NCBI RefSeq assembly: GCF_000559085.1 | Contig: NZ_JALN02000001.1 | Location: 5,332,001-5,396,000, forward strand | Direction of reading: 5' to 3' | From: Mycolicibacterium aromaticivorans JS19b1 = JCM 16368 | GTDB taxonomy: Bacteria; Actinomycetota; Actinomycetes; Mycobacteriales; Mycobacteriaceae | Length of the DNA stretch: 64,000 nucleotides | Part shown: piece after piece, positions 9,516-18,506 of the stretch | How the letters are laid out: each line of letters opens with the position of its first letter | How positions within the stretch are numbered: position 1 is the first letter of the stretch | Position numbers and translations under genes: made by a program | The notes under the pieces: generated by a model | The model's input: only the letters and a program-made list of their open reading frames with translations | What the model was told of the DNA's origin: nothing | The model's database searches: none

Positions 9516-9959
9516 TCAGCCGTAGGCCGAGTCGAGGAAGCGGTTGCGCACGTCAGCAGTCGGGATCGGGCAGGTGTCATGCCGGCCGCCGATGCGGTAA
9601 CGCACGGTGGCGAACCGTTCGTAGAGCCAGTCGCGCGCGACCCGCGGGATCACGTACGCCGTCAATGTCAACCGCCACCAGCCGCCAAGGTATGCCGCGA
9701 CCTGCAGCAACGCCGTCGAGCGCAGGTATGCGGTCTCGCTGGGCCGTCCGGCGTCGCGTACGAAGACCGCGGTGTCCGCACCGGCCAGCTCGGGGTGCCG
9801 AGCGATGGTCTCGCGAGCGAAGTCGCTGTCCAACGCCGCGAAGAGCAGAGTCCCGCGCCGGTCGTGTCGAAGAATGGTGCGAACCGCGCTGTTGCAGACC
9901 CCGCACACACCGTCGTAGAGCAGTACAGGCGCGGTCGGGAAGTCGTCCGCCGGTGTCAT
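9516..9959 (-). CDS. DCC1-like thiol-disulfide oxidoreductase family protein (DUF393)
   Basis: This protein of about 147 aa has the family signature LLYDGVCGVCNSAVR at the N-terminus: a DxxCxxC redox-type motif in a thioredoxin-like fold. A hydrophobic middle segment follows. The proposed role is in thiol redox chemistry, but the family is poorly characterised. AGGGAGG lies 6 nt before ATG 9959, so that start is preferred over ATG 9977. It lies 75 bp upstream of the DUF35/thiolase pair on the same strand. Confidence 0.85.
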   Translation of the reverse strand: MTPADDFPTAPVLLYDGVCGVCNSAVRTILRHDRRGTLLFAALDSDFARETIARHPELAGADTAVFVRDAGRPSETAYLRSTALLQVAAYLGGWWRLTLTAYVIPRVARDWLYERFATVRYRIGGRHDTCPIPTADVRNRFLDSAYG

Positions 9960-10017
9960 GGCGTCCTCCCTTGCCAACGCGGTGATTCGGCCTCCAGCAT
10001 CCTAGATCGGGCCGGGC

Positions 10018-12372
10018 TCAGGTCCGTTCTGTTCCTGACGTCACAGGGGTGCCGGCACCGATGGGATCCGTGGCGTCGGTGACCATCCGCAGCACGTCGT
10101 CGGCCGACAAGGGCACGCTGAAGTAGAAGCCCTGCACCACATCGCAGCCGAACTCGATGAGGCGCGCGGCGACGTCGGCGTCTTCGACGCCCTCGGCAAC
10201 GACGATCAAGCCCAGTTCGTGAGCGAGCGCGATCACCGCATGGACCACGGTCGCCACCCTGGCATCGTGCAGAATCTGGACGACGAGCCGGCGGTCCAGC
10301 TTCACCTCGTCCACCGGCAGCTCGCACAGATAGGACAGGGTGGAGTAGCCAGTCCCGAAGTCGTCGATGGCGATGCGAATTCCACTGCGGCGCAACTGGT
10401 TCAGTACGTCACGAGTGCCTTCGATGTTGCCGAGCACCAGGTCCTCGGTGATCTCGACAGTCAGCGCACTGGCCGGCAGTTTGCGGTCCGCCAGCGCCCG
10501 ACGGATGCGGGCCGGCAGATGTGGATCGGCAAGAAGGGGTGCCGACATGTTGACGGCGATCGGCAGATGCACCGCGGCCTGATGCCACCCCTGCGCAGCG
10601 TCGAGTGCGGTGTTGATCACCAGATCGGTGACCGGGCGCATCAGACCGTTATGGCGGACCAGGGGCAGGAATTCGTCCGGACTGAGCAGTCCGCGCCGAT
10701 GATGCGGCCAGCGCACCAGGGCCTCGACACCGACCATGTGGCCGGTCAGGAGGTCGAACTTGGGCTGATAGGCCAGCGTCAGCTCGACGGAGTCGATCGC
10801 TTGGCGCAGCTCACCCAACAGCTGGGCCGCGGCTGCATCCTCGTTTGACGCCGTGCTGCGCAACCGGTGGACCAGCCCGTCGTCGGGGCACGTGGCCTCC
10901 TGCAAGTCCGGGGTGAACCGGTGCACACCGACGGTGCGAGTCTTCTTGGCCGCATACATGGCGGTGTCCGCACGTTTGACCAGTTCCTCGGCGGATACCT
11001 CGGGTTCGTCGGCCCCTGCGACGGCCAGCCCGACGCTGGGTCGGATGAACAATTCCTGGCCATCGATGACGAACGGCTTGTCGAAGGACTCCGCCACCCG
11101 CTGGGCGATCTGGTCGGCGTGCTTGTGCATGGGGTCGTCGTCGACGAGTACGACGAATTCGTCGCCGCCGATGCGGGCGACGGTATCGCTATTGCGGACG
11201 CAACCCAGGATCCGTTCACCGGCGCGGTTCAGCAATTCATCGCCGGCTGGATGGCCCAGCGTGTCGTTGACGAGCTTGAAGTCGTTGAGGTCCAGGATGA
11301 TCAGCGCCACCGCCGCGCTGTCCCGCTCGCGGCGTTGCATAGCCTCCTCGAGTCGGTCGGAGAACATCGCTCGGTTGGCCAGGCCCGTCAACGGATCACG
11401 CAGCGCCTGTTCGGCGACGGTGGCGAGCAGGCGGCGGTTTTCCCGCACCGCCAGGTACTGGCGGCCCAGTACCGCGAGCATCAGAAGCGTTCCGACGGTC
11501 CCTACCAACGGAGTTTGGAAGACGGTGGCCGGTTCGGCGGCGGCGACGATGCCGGCCAGGAGAAGTGGCGCGTAGGGGAAGCAGACCGACGCCCAGCCGG
11601 CCAGGTTGGCGTGGACGCGGGGCCGGCGAACCTCGTCACGGCTGACGGTGGCCGCCACCATGATGAGCATCAGGCCGGCGACCCATCCGATGTCGATCAG
11701 GTTTCCGCTGGAATAGTCGTTCTTCGCCGATAAGTAGGCAAAGCCGCTGTCGGACAGAGCAATGAAGGCCATAGCGATGGTCAACAGCGTCGACACCCCG
11801 CGTTGATCGTCGGCTGCGCGCAGCCACGCCATCGCCGCGATGGTCAGGACCACCACATCGGACAGCGGGTAGGCCAGCGAGATGATCACCGCCGGTGCGC
11901 CATCCGAGCCGGCGGAGTAGATCGGGTTGAGGATCGTCACCCAGCTCACCAGGAAGAGCGATCCCGCCACGATCACGCCGTCGAGCAGTGTCCTGGCCCG
12001 CAACTGGCCGCTGTCGGCGGGGAACAGCAGCAGGCCGACGCCGAACCCGACCGGCATGATCAGATAGGCCGCGTCGGCCAGTGACGGGAACGGGGGTTCC
12101 TCGAGAGCGAGTTCGTAATAGGCCCACAGGACCTCGCCGAGCGCCCAGCCGACCATCCCGATCGTGATGGCAATCCACGCGGCCCGCAGCCTCCCGTGCA
12201 CCGCTCGCGCAGCCAGGGCCGTGAAGACCGCCGCGGGAATCGTCAGCAGCACAAACACGACGTCGTCGACGGCTTTGACGGCATCACCGTGCGATCGCCC
12301 GCTGAGAACCCAGACCACGAAGGTCGCGAAGATCACCGAGGCACAGATCGCGACCCGGGCGGTCTTGGGCAT
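10018..12372 (-). CDS. membrane-bound GGDEF-EAL cyclic-di-GMP protein (second paralogue)
   Basis: This 784-aa protein has about eight or nine hydrophobic helices in residues 1-310, then GGDEF (LDLNDFKLVND, ARIGGDEFVVL) and EAL (VEALVRW, VNMSA, EITED, DDFGTGYSTL, KLDRR, AEGVED, QGFYFS). Both domains look intact. The RNSD tetrapeptide in the register before GGDEF is a canonical I-site, so product feedback inhibition is expected here and not in the first paralogue. AAAGGGG precedes the ATG at a good distance. The N-terminal region resembles that of the protein at 5486-7756, which suggests a duplication followed by divergence. Confidence 0.92.
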   Translation of the reverse strand: MPKTARVAICASVIFATFVVWVLSGRSHGDAVKAVDDVVFVLLTIPAAVFTALAARAVHGRLRAAWIAITIGMVGWALGEVLWAYYELALEEPPFPSLADAAYLIMPVGFGVGLLLFPADSGQLRARTLLDGVIVAGSLFLVSWVTILNPIYSAGSDGAPAVIISLAYPLSDVVVLTIAAMAWLRAADDQRGVSTLLTIAMAFIALSDSGFAYLSAKNDYSSGNLIDIGWVAGLMLIMVAATVSRDEVRRPRVHANLAGWASVCFPYAPLLLAGIVAAAEPATVFQTPLVGTVGTLLMLAVLGRQYLAVRENRRLLATVAEQALRDPLTGLANRAMFSDRLEEAMQRRERDSAAVALIILDLNDFKLVNDTLGHPAGDELLNRAGERILGCVRNSDTVARIGGDEFVVLVDDDPMHKHADQIAQRVAESFDKPFVIDGQELFIRPSVGLAVAGADEPEVSAEELVKRADTAMYAAKKTRTVGVHRFTPDLQEATCPDDGLVHRLRSTASNEDAAAAQLLGELRQAIDSVELTLAYQPKFDLLTGHMVGVEALVRWPHHRRGLLSPDEFLPLVRHNGLMRPVTDLVINTALDAAQGWHQAAVHLPIAVNMSAPLLADPHLPARIRRALADRKLPASALTVEITEDLVLGNIEGTRDVLNQLRRSGIRIAIDDFGTGYSTLSYLCELPVDEVKLDRRLVVQILHDARVATVVHAVIALAHELGLIVVAEGVEDADVAARLIEFGCDVVQGFYFSVPLSADDVLRMVTDATDPIGAGTPVTSGTERT

Positions 12373-12572
12373 CGCGGCCCCTTTCCTGCACCGCCCGGTG
12401 GCACAACACTCCGGGACAACGTAAAGCCGCTGTCAGAATAGCGGACGCGCAAAGGCGAGCAAAGGCAAACCACCGGTCAGAAGCTCGGTTAAATGCCTAC
12501 CAATGCATCAGCAGCAACGTTTCAAACCTATATGACGAGGATGGCCGCACGCGCAACCTCAGGCAACTGCGC

Positions 12573-12578
12573 TAGACA
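12573..12578 (+). promoter_or_regulatory. -10 box of a probable leaderless promoter (SDR gene)
   Basis: TAGACA lies exactly 7 nt before GTG 12586, so transcription would start at the start codon. This supports 12586 over the upstream in-frame ATG at 12493. Confidence 0.5.
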
Positions 12579-12585
12579 TGTCCCC

Positions 12586-13377
12586 GTGGACATCGACGGA
12601 GCGGTGGCGGTGGTCACCGGAGCGGGCTCAGGCATCGGCAAATCTGTCGCAGCGGCCCTGGCAGCCGGCGGCGCCTCGGTGATCGCCGGCGACATCGATG
12701 CGAATTCGGCCGCCGACACCGCTGCGATGATCGGTGGCATCGCGGTGGCGGCGGACGCCTCGAGCCCGGACGGAATCGCCGCCCTGCTCGACGCCGCACG
12801 CCGGGCGTTCGGGCGAACCGACATCTACGTCGCCAACGCCGGTATCACCGGTGAAGCCGGCCTCGGCGACGACGAAGCCGCCTGGGACCGGATCATCGAC
12901 ATCAACCTCCGTGCCCACATCCGGGCGGCCAAGGCAGTCATGCCGGAATGGGTCGCGCGGGGCAGCGGGCACTTCGTCGTCACCGCGTCGGCTGCTGGTC
13001 TGCTCACCCAACTCGGCGCCGCCCCGTACAGCGTGACCAAGCACGCCGCTGTCGGGTTCGCCGAGTGGCTGGCGATTCGGTACGGCGACAACGGGATTGG
13101 CGTGAGCTGTCTATGCCCGATGGGTGTGGACACCCCGCTGCTGCGGGGCATGTCCGACTCGCCGGACGAAGAGATCCGGGTGGCCGGCTCTGCGGTCACC
13201 AGTGCGGGAGCGGTCATCAGCCCGGACACCGTGGCCGCCCTCGTCGTCCAGGCGATCGCCGATGGGACGTTTCTGGTGCTGCCACACCCCGAGGTGCTGA
13301 CGATGTACCGGCAGAAGGGCGCTGACTACGAGCGCTGGATCGCCGGCATGCGCCGCTACCAACGCACCCTGCGGTAG
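12586..13377 (+). CDS. short-chain dehydrogenase/reductase (SDR)
   Basis: This classical SDR of about 263 aa has the cofactor motif VVTGAGSGIGKS at the N-terminus, an acidic residue after beta-2 (GDID, favouring NAD(H)), and NAGITGEAG. The catalytic residues are Ser in VTASAAG and the YSVTKHA pair (Tyr and Lys). The substrate is unknown. GTG 12586 is chosen because translation from it gives the expected length and a -10 box sits 7 nt upstream. Confidence 0.88.
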   Translation: MDIDGAVAVVTGAGSGIGKSVAAALAAGGASVIAGDIDANSAADTAAMIGGIAVAADASSPDGIAALLDAARRAFGRTDIYVANAGITGEAGLGDDEAAWDRIIDINLRAHIRAAKAVMPEWVARGSGHFVVTASAAGLLTQLGAAPYSVTKHAAVGFAEWLAIRYGDNGIGVSCLCPMGVDTPLLRGMSDSPDEEIRVAGSAVTSAGAVISPDTVAALVVQAIADGTFLVLPHPEVLTMYRQKGADYERWIAGMRRYQRTLR

Positions 13378-13473
13378 CAGCAAGGCGACGACGTTTCGGG
13401 CGTGACGAAGCGGGGTAAGAATCCGCCAGCGTCGTCGACAGCCGACGTCGGACCGCGAGACGAAGGAAACCTG

Positions 13474-13566
13474 ATGATTCCGTTCATCTGCCCGGCTTGC
13501 GGGCAACTCGACATCGATAGCCCCGACTGCGCATCGTGCGCCGGCAGCGCCCACGACGCCCCCTGA
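13474..13566 (+). CDS. 30-residue zinc-ribbon micro-protein
   Basis: This short ORF encodes 30 aa with two Cys pairs, CPACG and CASC, spaced like a zinc knuckle. GAAGGAA lies about 5 nt before the ATG. A good -10-like TAAGAAT lies near 13415. It sits between the SDR gene and the convergent HD gene, 13 bp before the end of the latter. Function is unknown; metal binding is inferred only from the Cys spacing. Confidence 0.6.
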   Translation: MIPFICPACGQLDIDSPDCASCAGSAHDAP

Positions 13567-13579
13567 GGCGCGCGCCGAA

Positions 13580-14149
13580 TCAGCGTGCGGCGAGCCACGG
13601 CTCGCGGGCGAAGACGTCTTCGACCATGGGCCGGAAGAACTCAAGCGGCCGATGCTCGAACTGGGCGTCGAAACAGTTCTGGTCGTAGCTTTCACAGAAC
13701 TCCACCGCGTCGCCGAACCAGGGGTGCCCGCGATACCGTTCCCGGGCGTCCCGGACGCCGCCCATGTGCGGCGCGTAGTAGTACTGCTGGAATTCGGGGT
13801 GCACCCGGACGATCCAGGCCACCTGTTCGGAGACGTACGGCGCGATGACGGCGGACGCGAACGCCCCGTGGGCATGGGGCGCATAGGTGTCGCCGATGTC
13901 GTGCAGCAGTGCAGCCACGACGTAGTCGGCCGGGCGGTTGTCCTCGAAGGCGCGGGTCGCCGATTGCAGGCAATGATCGAGCCGGCTGATCGGGTAGGCC
14001 TGCTGTCCCTCCGCCAGTGCTTCGACCAGGGCCAGCACCCGGTCCACCAGTCCGGCGTTGTTGGCTGCTTCGGCACGCTCGATGAGCGCATAGTCCTGCG
14101 CGGTGCCTTCGGTCATGGTGCGGTATGTCGCCCGGGTCGGCGCGCTCAT
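13580..14149 (-). CDS. HD-domain protein (metal-dependent phosphohydrolase or diiron-oxygenase type)
   Basis: This 189-aa protein has the HD signature: LDHCLQSA, then ALLHDIGD with the His-Asp pair, then HAHG and IVRVHPEF supplying further His ligands. The LLHDIGD block and the spacing resemble both HD hydrolases and PhnZ-like mixed-valent diiron oxygenases. Sequence alone does not decide between them. AGAGGAAC precedes ATG 14149. The gene is convergent with the zinc-ribbon micro-ORF. Confidence 0.8.
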   Translation of the reverse strand: MSAPTRATYRTMTEGTAQDYALIERAEAANNAGLVDRVLALVEALAEGQQAYPISRLDHCLQSATRAFEDNRPADYVVAALLHDIGDTYAPHAHGAFASAVIAPYVSEQVAWIVRVHPEFQQYYYAPHMGGVRDARERYRGHPWFGDAVEFCESYDQNCFDAQFEHRPLEFFRPMVEDVFAREPWLAAR

Positions 14150-14235
14150 CGTCGGTTCCTCTCGGGACGGCGTCCGACCAAATCTAGCCGCGGCGTGTTT
14201 CGGCTACGTGACGCGACGATCGCGTGCAGATGCAG

Positions 14236-15024
14236 TCACGGATGCAGGTTCCATTGGCCGACATCGGAGGCCAGAACGTCGTTGACGTCGACTTCCAGGC
14301 CGCCCACCAGTGGTCCGGGGTTCGAGGCAGTGCTCACGATCCGCTGGTAGAGAACGGCGGCGGGGTGCACCCGGTTGCCGGACCACGCCTTGGTCTGCCA
14401 GGCCCACACCCGGCCAGGCGTGCTCGATCGACCGATGACGCCGTCCGTCAACGCCCACTGACACACGTCGATACCGCCGTAGACCCCCGTGCGCTGAACC
14501 CCGAGAACCGAGTTGATTCCTCGAAACCATTGCAATGCAACGCGATTCCACGTGTCGCGATTGATGTCCTCGTCGATGGTGAAGAAGACCGGCGCACTCT
14601 GGCCGCCACCGGCCGCGGTGTGCAGCTGCCACGCGGTGCGTGCGTCGGCGACGCCGCCGGCGTACCCGCGCAGAAAATCCGACGGCGCTGTCCCGCCGGG
14701 CTTTCCGTACTGATAGTTGCTGACGATCACCAGGCCCGCGGCGGTCAGCGACTGGGCGTACGGCAGCGTGATCGGCTTGGCGCCGAACGACGAGCCCGGC
14801 CGCGACGTCGATACGTAGTTGACCACCCCGGAGTGGCCGGCGGCGCGGATCTGCTGCGCGGGGATCTGTTTGGCGGCGAAGTCGATCAGTGTGGGGGCCG
14901 CCGCGGCGGCTTCGGGCGCGCCCCAACCCAGCGACGCGGCACCAAGGCCCGCCACGGCGCCGGCGAAGCGCAGTGCGTCACGCCGGGTGACCGGACGGCC
15001 CGCCGCCGGGGGCAAATCGTGCAT
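14236..15024 (-). CDS. Tat-secreted DUF1906 (Rv2525c-like) glycoside-hydrolase-like protein
   Basis: This 262-aa protein has a twin-arginine signal (TRRDALRFAGAVAGLG, followed by an Ala-rich cleavage region near residue 44) and a DUF1906 domain. The domain carries NYVSTSRPGS, FFTIDEDIN, GVYGG and WAWQTKAWSG, the landmarks of the TIM-barrel fold shared with GH25-like enzymes. Rv2525c of M. tuberculosis belongs to this family and is exported by Tat. A role in cell-envelope glycan is inferred from the family only. Confidence 0.88.
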   Translation of the reverse strand: MHDLPPAAGRPVTRRDALRFAGAVAGLGAASLGWGAPEAAAAAPTLIDFAAKQIPAQQIRAAGHSGVVNYVSTSRPGSSFGAKPITLPYAQSLTAAGLVIVSNYQYGKPGGTAPSDFLRGYAGGVADARTAWQLHTAAGGGQSAPVFFTIDEDINRDTWNRVALQWFRGINSVLGVQRTGVYGGIDVCQWALTDGVIGRSSTPGRVWAWQTKAWSGNRVHPAAVLYQRIVSTASNPGPLVGGLEVDVNDVLASDVGQWNLHP

Positions 15025-15112
15025 CGCGCGATGTTAACGATGTGGCTGCCGTGAACGGAGTTCCCACGCTGATCGTTGTGCGTTTCAGCTCAAGATGAGC
15101 TTGGATCGTTAC

Positions 15113-15847
15113 TCATCGGTTCATGGCCGGGCAACTGCCGTTGTTGGCCGGCCGCAGGCCGATCATGGTCGCCTGCAGCGTGCCGCTCGCATCCTTGGTA
15201 CCGCGCGCGGTGACGCACATGCCTTGCGCGATCGCCTGGACGTCGGCGGGAGCCCGCTTGGTGTAGGTGGTGGTGCCGGACAGGGTGACGTTGGTGGGCG
15301 TGTTGCTCCCCGCCGCGGTCACGACCAGCGTGCTGCCATTGACCGAGGTCACCGTGCCGCGCACGCCGCCGTGACCCGCGGAACCTGCCTGCTGTCGAGC
15401 GCCGGCGAAGCATTGGCCGTCTCTCGGTGCGCTGACCGATATCGCCGCCGCAGTCACCGAACCGTCCGGCGCCGGGCTGCTGCCGCGGGCCGGACGCACG
15501 GACACACAACTGCCGACGGTGAGATCGGCGACGGCGGCCGGGGTCAGTTCGGAGACCTTCGTCGACGAGGTGAAGCCGAGGTTGGATGTGACGTTCTTGT
15601 CGCTGACCGCCGCGGTTCCGCCGTTGACCGACGTGATCAGCCCCGCCACGTGGTCCTTGCCGCCGCCTTTCGACGGTGCGGAACCCGAGGTCGCCGGCGC
15701 CGTCGCGCTCGTCGACCCCGCTGCCTGTGTCGAGGAATTCGTGGCAGTGGGAGAGGAGCCGCAGGCCGCCAGCGACAGGGCGGTGAGGCCGATCAGGATC
15801 GGCACCGCATGCCGACGCGTCAGTGATACCGGAACGGTGAGAGTCAT
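15113..15847 (-). CDS. lipoprotein with two DUF5666 repeats
   Basis: This 244-aa precursor has a lipobox LSLAACG near residue 30. A Ser/Thr/Ala linker follows, then two homologous beta-rich repeats: GLITSVNGGTAAVSD ending in VGSCVSV, and GTVTSVNGSTLVVTA ending in QGMCVTA. The repeat form matches DUF5666. It would be anchored to the outer face of the plasma membrane. Function is unknown. ATG 15847 gives a clean signal peptide; longer upstream reading is not credible because it runs antisense through the SRPBCC gene. Confidence 0.82.
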   Translation of the reverse strand: MTLTVPVSLTRRHAVPILIGLTALSLAACGSSPTATNSSTQAAGSTSATAPATSGSAPSKGGGKDHVAGLITSVNGGTAAVSDKNVTSNLGFTSSTKVSELTPAAVADLTVGSCVSVRPARGSSPAPDGSVTAAAISVSAPRDGQCFAGARQQAGSAGHGGVRGTVTSVNGSTLVVTAAGSNTPTNVTLSGTTTYTKRAPADVQAIAQGMCVTARGTKDASGTLQATMIGLRPANNGSCPAMNR

Positions 15848-15915
15848 GCGTCCACAGTCGGCCGCCGAACTTGGACTGCCCTTTACAGCCCGCATGAGTG
15901 AGCTGTGCGTTGCGC

Positions 15916-16389
15916 CTACCGCGGATAGCCTCGCCGCACGGCCCGCTCGAGGATACCCAGCGTCGCGCGCAGTGCCGGCTCGCCGACGATCGGGAAGATC
16001 TTGGCGTCGCGCCAGTGCTGATCGATGTGGGACCAGTCGTAGAACGACGTGACGGCGGTACCGCCGTCCGCGGGCTCCAGCCGGTAGCCGTACACGTGCC
16101 CGATATCGGGCTTCAGTTGGCCGAAGATCGTCCAGGCGATCAGCTTGTCCTGTTCGAACTGCGTGATCGACACGGTGACGTCGTACTTGCCCAACGGATA
16201 GTCGTTGAGCGATTCGCGGTCCATGTGCACGACGAAGCTGTCGCCGACCGCTGCGACGGATGACCCGTCGGCGTCTTGCAGCATGCCGGTGGCGTCGATC
16301 GCGACGTGCCCTTGCGGATCGCAGAGCACCGCGAAGATGTCGGCCGCAGGCGCGGGGATCAGTCGTTGAACCTCGATGCGTTCGCTCAC
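15916..16389 (-). CDS. SRPBCC (START-like) family protein
   Basis: This 157-aa protein begins IEVQRLIPAPAADIFAVLCDP, the usual opening of polyketide-cyclase/START-like SRPBCC proteins. It ends in a long C-terminal helix (ALRATLGILERAVRRG). Such proteins bind hydrophobic ligands in a helix-grip pocket. The ligand is unknown. The GTG start is 68 bp upstream of the lipoprotein gene, so co-transcription is possible. Confidence 0.82.
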   Translation of the reverse strand: MSERIEVQRLIPAPAADIFAVLCDPQGHVAIDATGMLQDADGSSVAAVGDSFVVHMDRESLNDYPLGKYDVTVSITQFEQDKLIAWTIFGQLKPDIGHVYGYRLEPADGGTAVTSFYDWSHIDQHWRDAKIFPIVGEPALRATLGILERAVRRGYPR

Positions 16390-16680
16390 GGATGGATCCT
16401 GTCACGTGCGGGGCGCCTCGTCGCGGTACTCGGCGCCGGCCGGATATTCGGCTGGGTTCCCACGATGATGTCCCTTGCGGCGAGCGACCCCGCGGCTCGC
16501 CGAGCCGCCCAGATGCGCGATTTCAGCGGCTATTCTCATACCCGCAGTTCCGAAGTTGGCTTGAATCAATTCACTCGCTTGCCACCGCCTGAGTCGGGTG
16601 GGCGTGGCGCCGAGGCCTCAGCGGTACCCGGGGCTTTTCGTTCGGCAGGGCAAGGAATTTCGGCAGGTAAGGAGTAGCCA

Positions 16681-17334
16681 GTGCCGAAGGTGGTCATCGT
16701 GGATGACGAGGCTCTGATTCGTTCAGGCTTTCAGCTCATCCTGTCTAACGCGGTGGGAATCGATGTCGTGGCAACCAGTGACGGCATTCATGCTGTGGAA
16801 GTGATCGCCGAGCACGAGCCAGACGTCGTCCTGCTGGACATCAGGATGCCCGGGACGGATGGCTTGGCCGTCCTCGCTGCAGTGCAACAGCTTCCGTCCC
16901 CGCCTGCTGTGGCGATGCTGACAACGTTCGACACCGACGAGTACGTCGCCGCCGCGCTGCGCTCCGGAGCAGTAGGTTTCCTATTGAAGGACACTGATCC
17001 AGCCTTCCTTCCGGATATGGTGCGAACACTGGCAGCCGGGGGGCTGGTGCTGTCGGAGGCCATCAGCCCAAAGGTGATTTCTGGTTATCTCGATGATCCC
17101 GTCGATCCAGTGTCGGTGGCCGACGTGCAGACGTTGACCCAACGCGAGATCGATGTACTGCGCCTGCTGGCGAGCGGGCGGTCCAATGGCGAAATCGCGG
17201 CTGCGCTGTATTCGAGCGTAGGCACGGTCAAAGACCACGTCAGTTCCATCCTGTCCAAGCTCGCGGTGAAAACCCGAGTCGAAGCAGCCATCATCGCTCA
17301 GCGCGCGGGCATTCTCGAGGGTCCCGGATCGTGA
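16681..17334 (+). CDS. NarL/LuxR-type response regulator
   Basis: This 217-aa protein has a receiver domain with the acidic pair VDDEA, phospho-acceptor Asp in VVLLDIRMPG, Thr in LTTFD and Lys in FLLKD. A C-terminal LuxR helix-turn-helix follows (LTQREIDVLRLLASGRSN to TVKDHVSSIL). GTAAGGAG precedes the GTG start. It overlaps the sensor kinase gene by 4 bp (GTGA), so the two are translationally coupled. Its target genes are not visible here. Confidence 0.95.
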   Translation: MPKVVIVDDEALIRSGFQLILSNAVGIDVVATSDGIHAVEVIAEHEPDVVLLDIRMPGTDGLAVLAAVQQLPSPPAVAMLTTFDTDEYVAAALRSGAVGFLLKDTDPAFLPDMVRTLAAGGLVLSEAISPKVISGYLDDPVDPVSVADVQTLTQREIDVLRLLASGRSNGEIAAALYSSVGTVKDHVSSILSKLAVKTRVEAAIIAQRAGILEGPGS

Positions 17335-18443
17335 CAGCCGGCCGGTTGGGTCGCTTGCGAGCCGTCATTGTCGATGCAGTGCTTCTCGGGATGGCCGCGA
17401 TAGAGGCATTCGAGGCGATCGGATTCAGCAGGAGCCACCTCCTGGCGGAAGTGATGGCGGTAGTTGCGCTGTGTGCGTTGCCATTTCGTCGGCGTGCACC
17501 GTATCTGGTGTTCGTCGCGACGGTACCGATGCTCTCATTGACGATGGCTTCCATCGCCTCGCTGGTTGCTCTCTACACCGTCGCCGAACGTCGGCCGGCC
17601 CGCATACCGCTCGCAACGTGCACGCTGATGGTGTTCCTGGATTCTGCGAGGAGCCTGTGGGGGGAGGGCTATCCACTGTCAGGTTCGCTCCTCGATCTCG
17701 TCTACGCAGTCTTATTTGCTGGAGCGCCGGTGTTGATGGGCCTGCTCATGCGCGCTCGCACGGAGCTGGCTGTACAACTTGCCGAGGTCCGGGACATGCG
17801 CGGATCCCGCCAAGAATTGCTGCTGGAAAAGGAATTAGCCCGCGCCCGTACTGATCTGGCGCGCGAGATGCACGACGTCGTATCCCATCAAGTGAGTCTT
17901 ATCGCTGTGCAAGCCGGCGCTTTGCAAGTCACGGCCCGCGACGATGCGGTCGTGGAAATTGCTCGAACTATTCGTACGCTGAGTGCCCGTACGCTCGACG
18001 AACTTCGTCAAATGGTCGGGGTCTTGCGGGCCTCAGGCAGTAGGTCTCCGGATCTGTCCCCGCAGCCGGGTATCGACGACATCCCCGCTTTGGTCGCGGC
18101 CTCTGGAATCGACACGACGGTGAACACAACGTGCACCACCGATGACGAAGTGTCGGCAGCAGTGCAGCGCGCCGTCTACCGCACTGTTCAGGAGGGCCTG
18201 ACCAACATCCACCGGCATGCACCCGGAGCGCAGGCCTGGTTGGAATTGCAGATAGACGAGAGTGCGGTACATCTCTCGCTGATCAATTCGTCACCTCGAC
18301 GCTCTCCCGACCCGTTGCCCAGCGACCAATATGGGCTACGAGGCCTGCGAGAGCGCGCGGAGCTGCTAGGTGGTTCGATCGCCACGCGCCAGATCGCAAG
18401 CGGGGGATACGAACTGGCTCTGCAGTTGCCGCTGCGCTGTTGA
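17331..18443 (+). CDS. two-component sensor histidine kinase (HisKA_3 type)
   Basis: This 370-aa protein has an N-terminal membrane region (about five hydrophobic segments in residues 10-140), a coiled linker and a HisKA_3 dimerisation domain. The H-box is REMHDVVSHQVSLIA (phospho-acceptor His near residue 183). The HATPase domain has VQEGLTNIHRHA (N-box) and GLRGLRERAELLGG (G-box). There is no large sensory loop, so it probably senses within or at the membrane. It is coupled to the regulator gene by a GTGA overlap. Confidence 0.94.
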   Translation: MTAGRLGRLRAVIVDAVLLGMAAIEAFEAIGFSRSHLLAEVMAVVALCALPFRRRAPYLVFVATVPMLSLTMASIASLVALYTVAERRPARIPLATCTLMVFLDSARSLWGEGYPLSGSLLDLVYAVLFAGAPVLMGLLMRARTELAVQLAEVRDMRGSRQELLLEKELARARTDLAREMHDVVSHQVSLIAVQAGALQVTARDDAVVEIARTIRTLSARTLDELRQMVGVLRASGSRSPDLSPQPGIDDIPALVAASGIDTTVNTTCTTDDEVSAAVQRAVYRTVQEGLTNIHRHAPGAQAWLELQIDESAVHLSLINSSPRRSPDPLPSDQYGLRGLRERAELLGGSIATRQIASGGYELALQLPLRC

Positions 18444-18506
18444 TTTCTGGCGAGTGGTTGGACGCCGTGCCGGCCCTCGGTTTGGCGGCCGCGGATATCT
18501 CAACAC

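Noticed and set aside
15848..16405. N-terminal extension of the DUF5666 lipoprotein frame up to 16405
   Set aside because: It would place 186 Arg-rich residues before the signal peptide and runs through the SRPBCC gene in another frame; ATG 15847 gives a clean lipoprotein signal.
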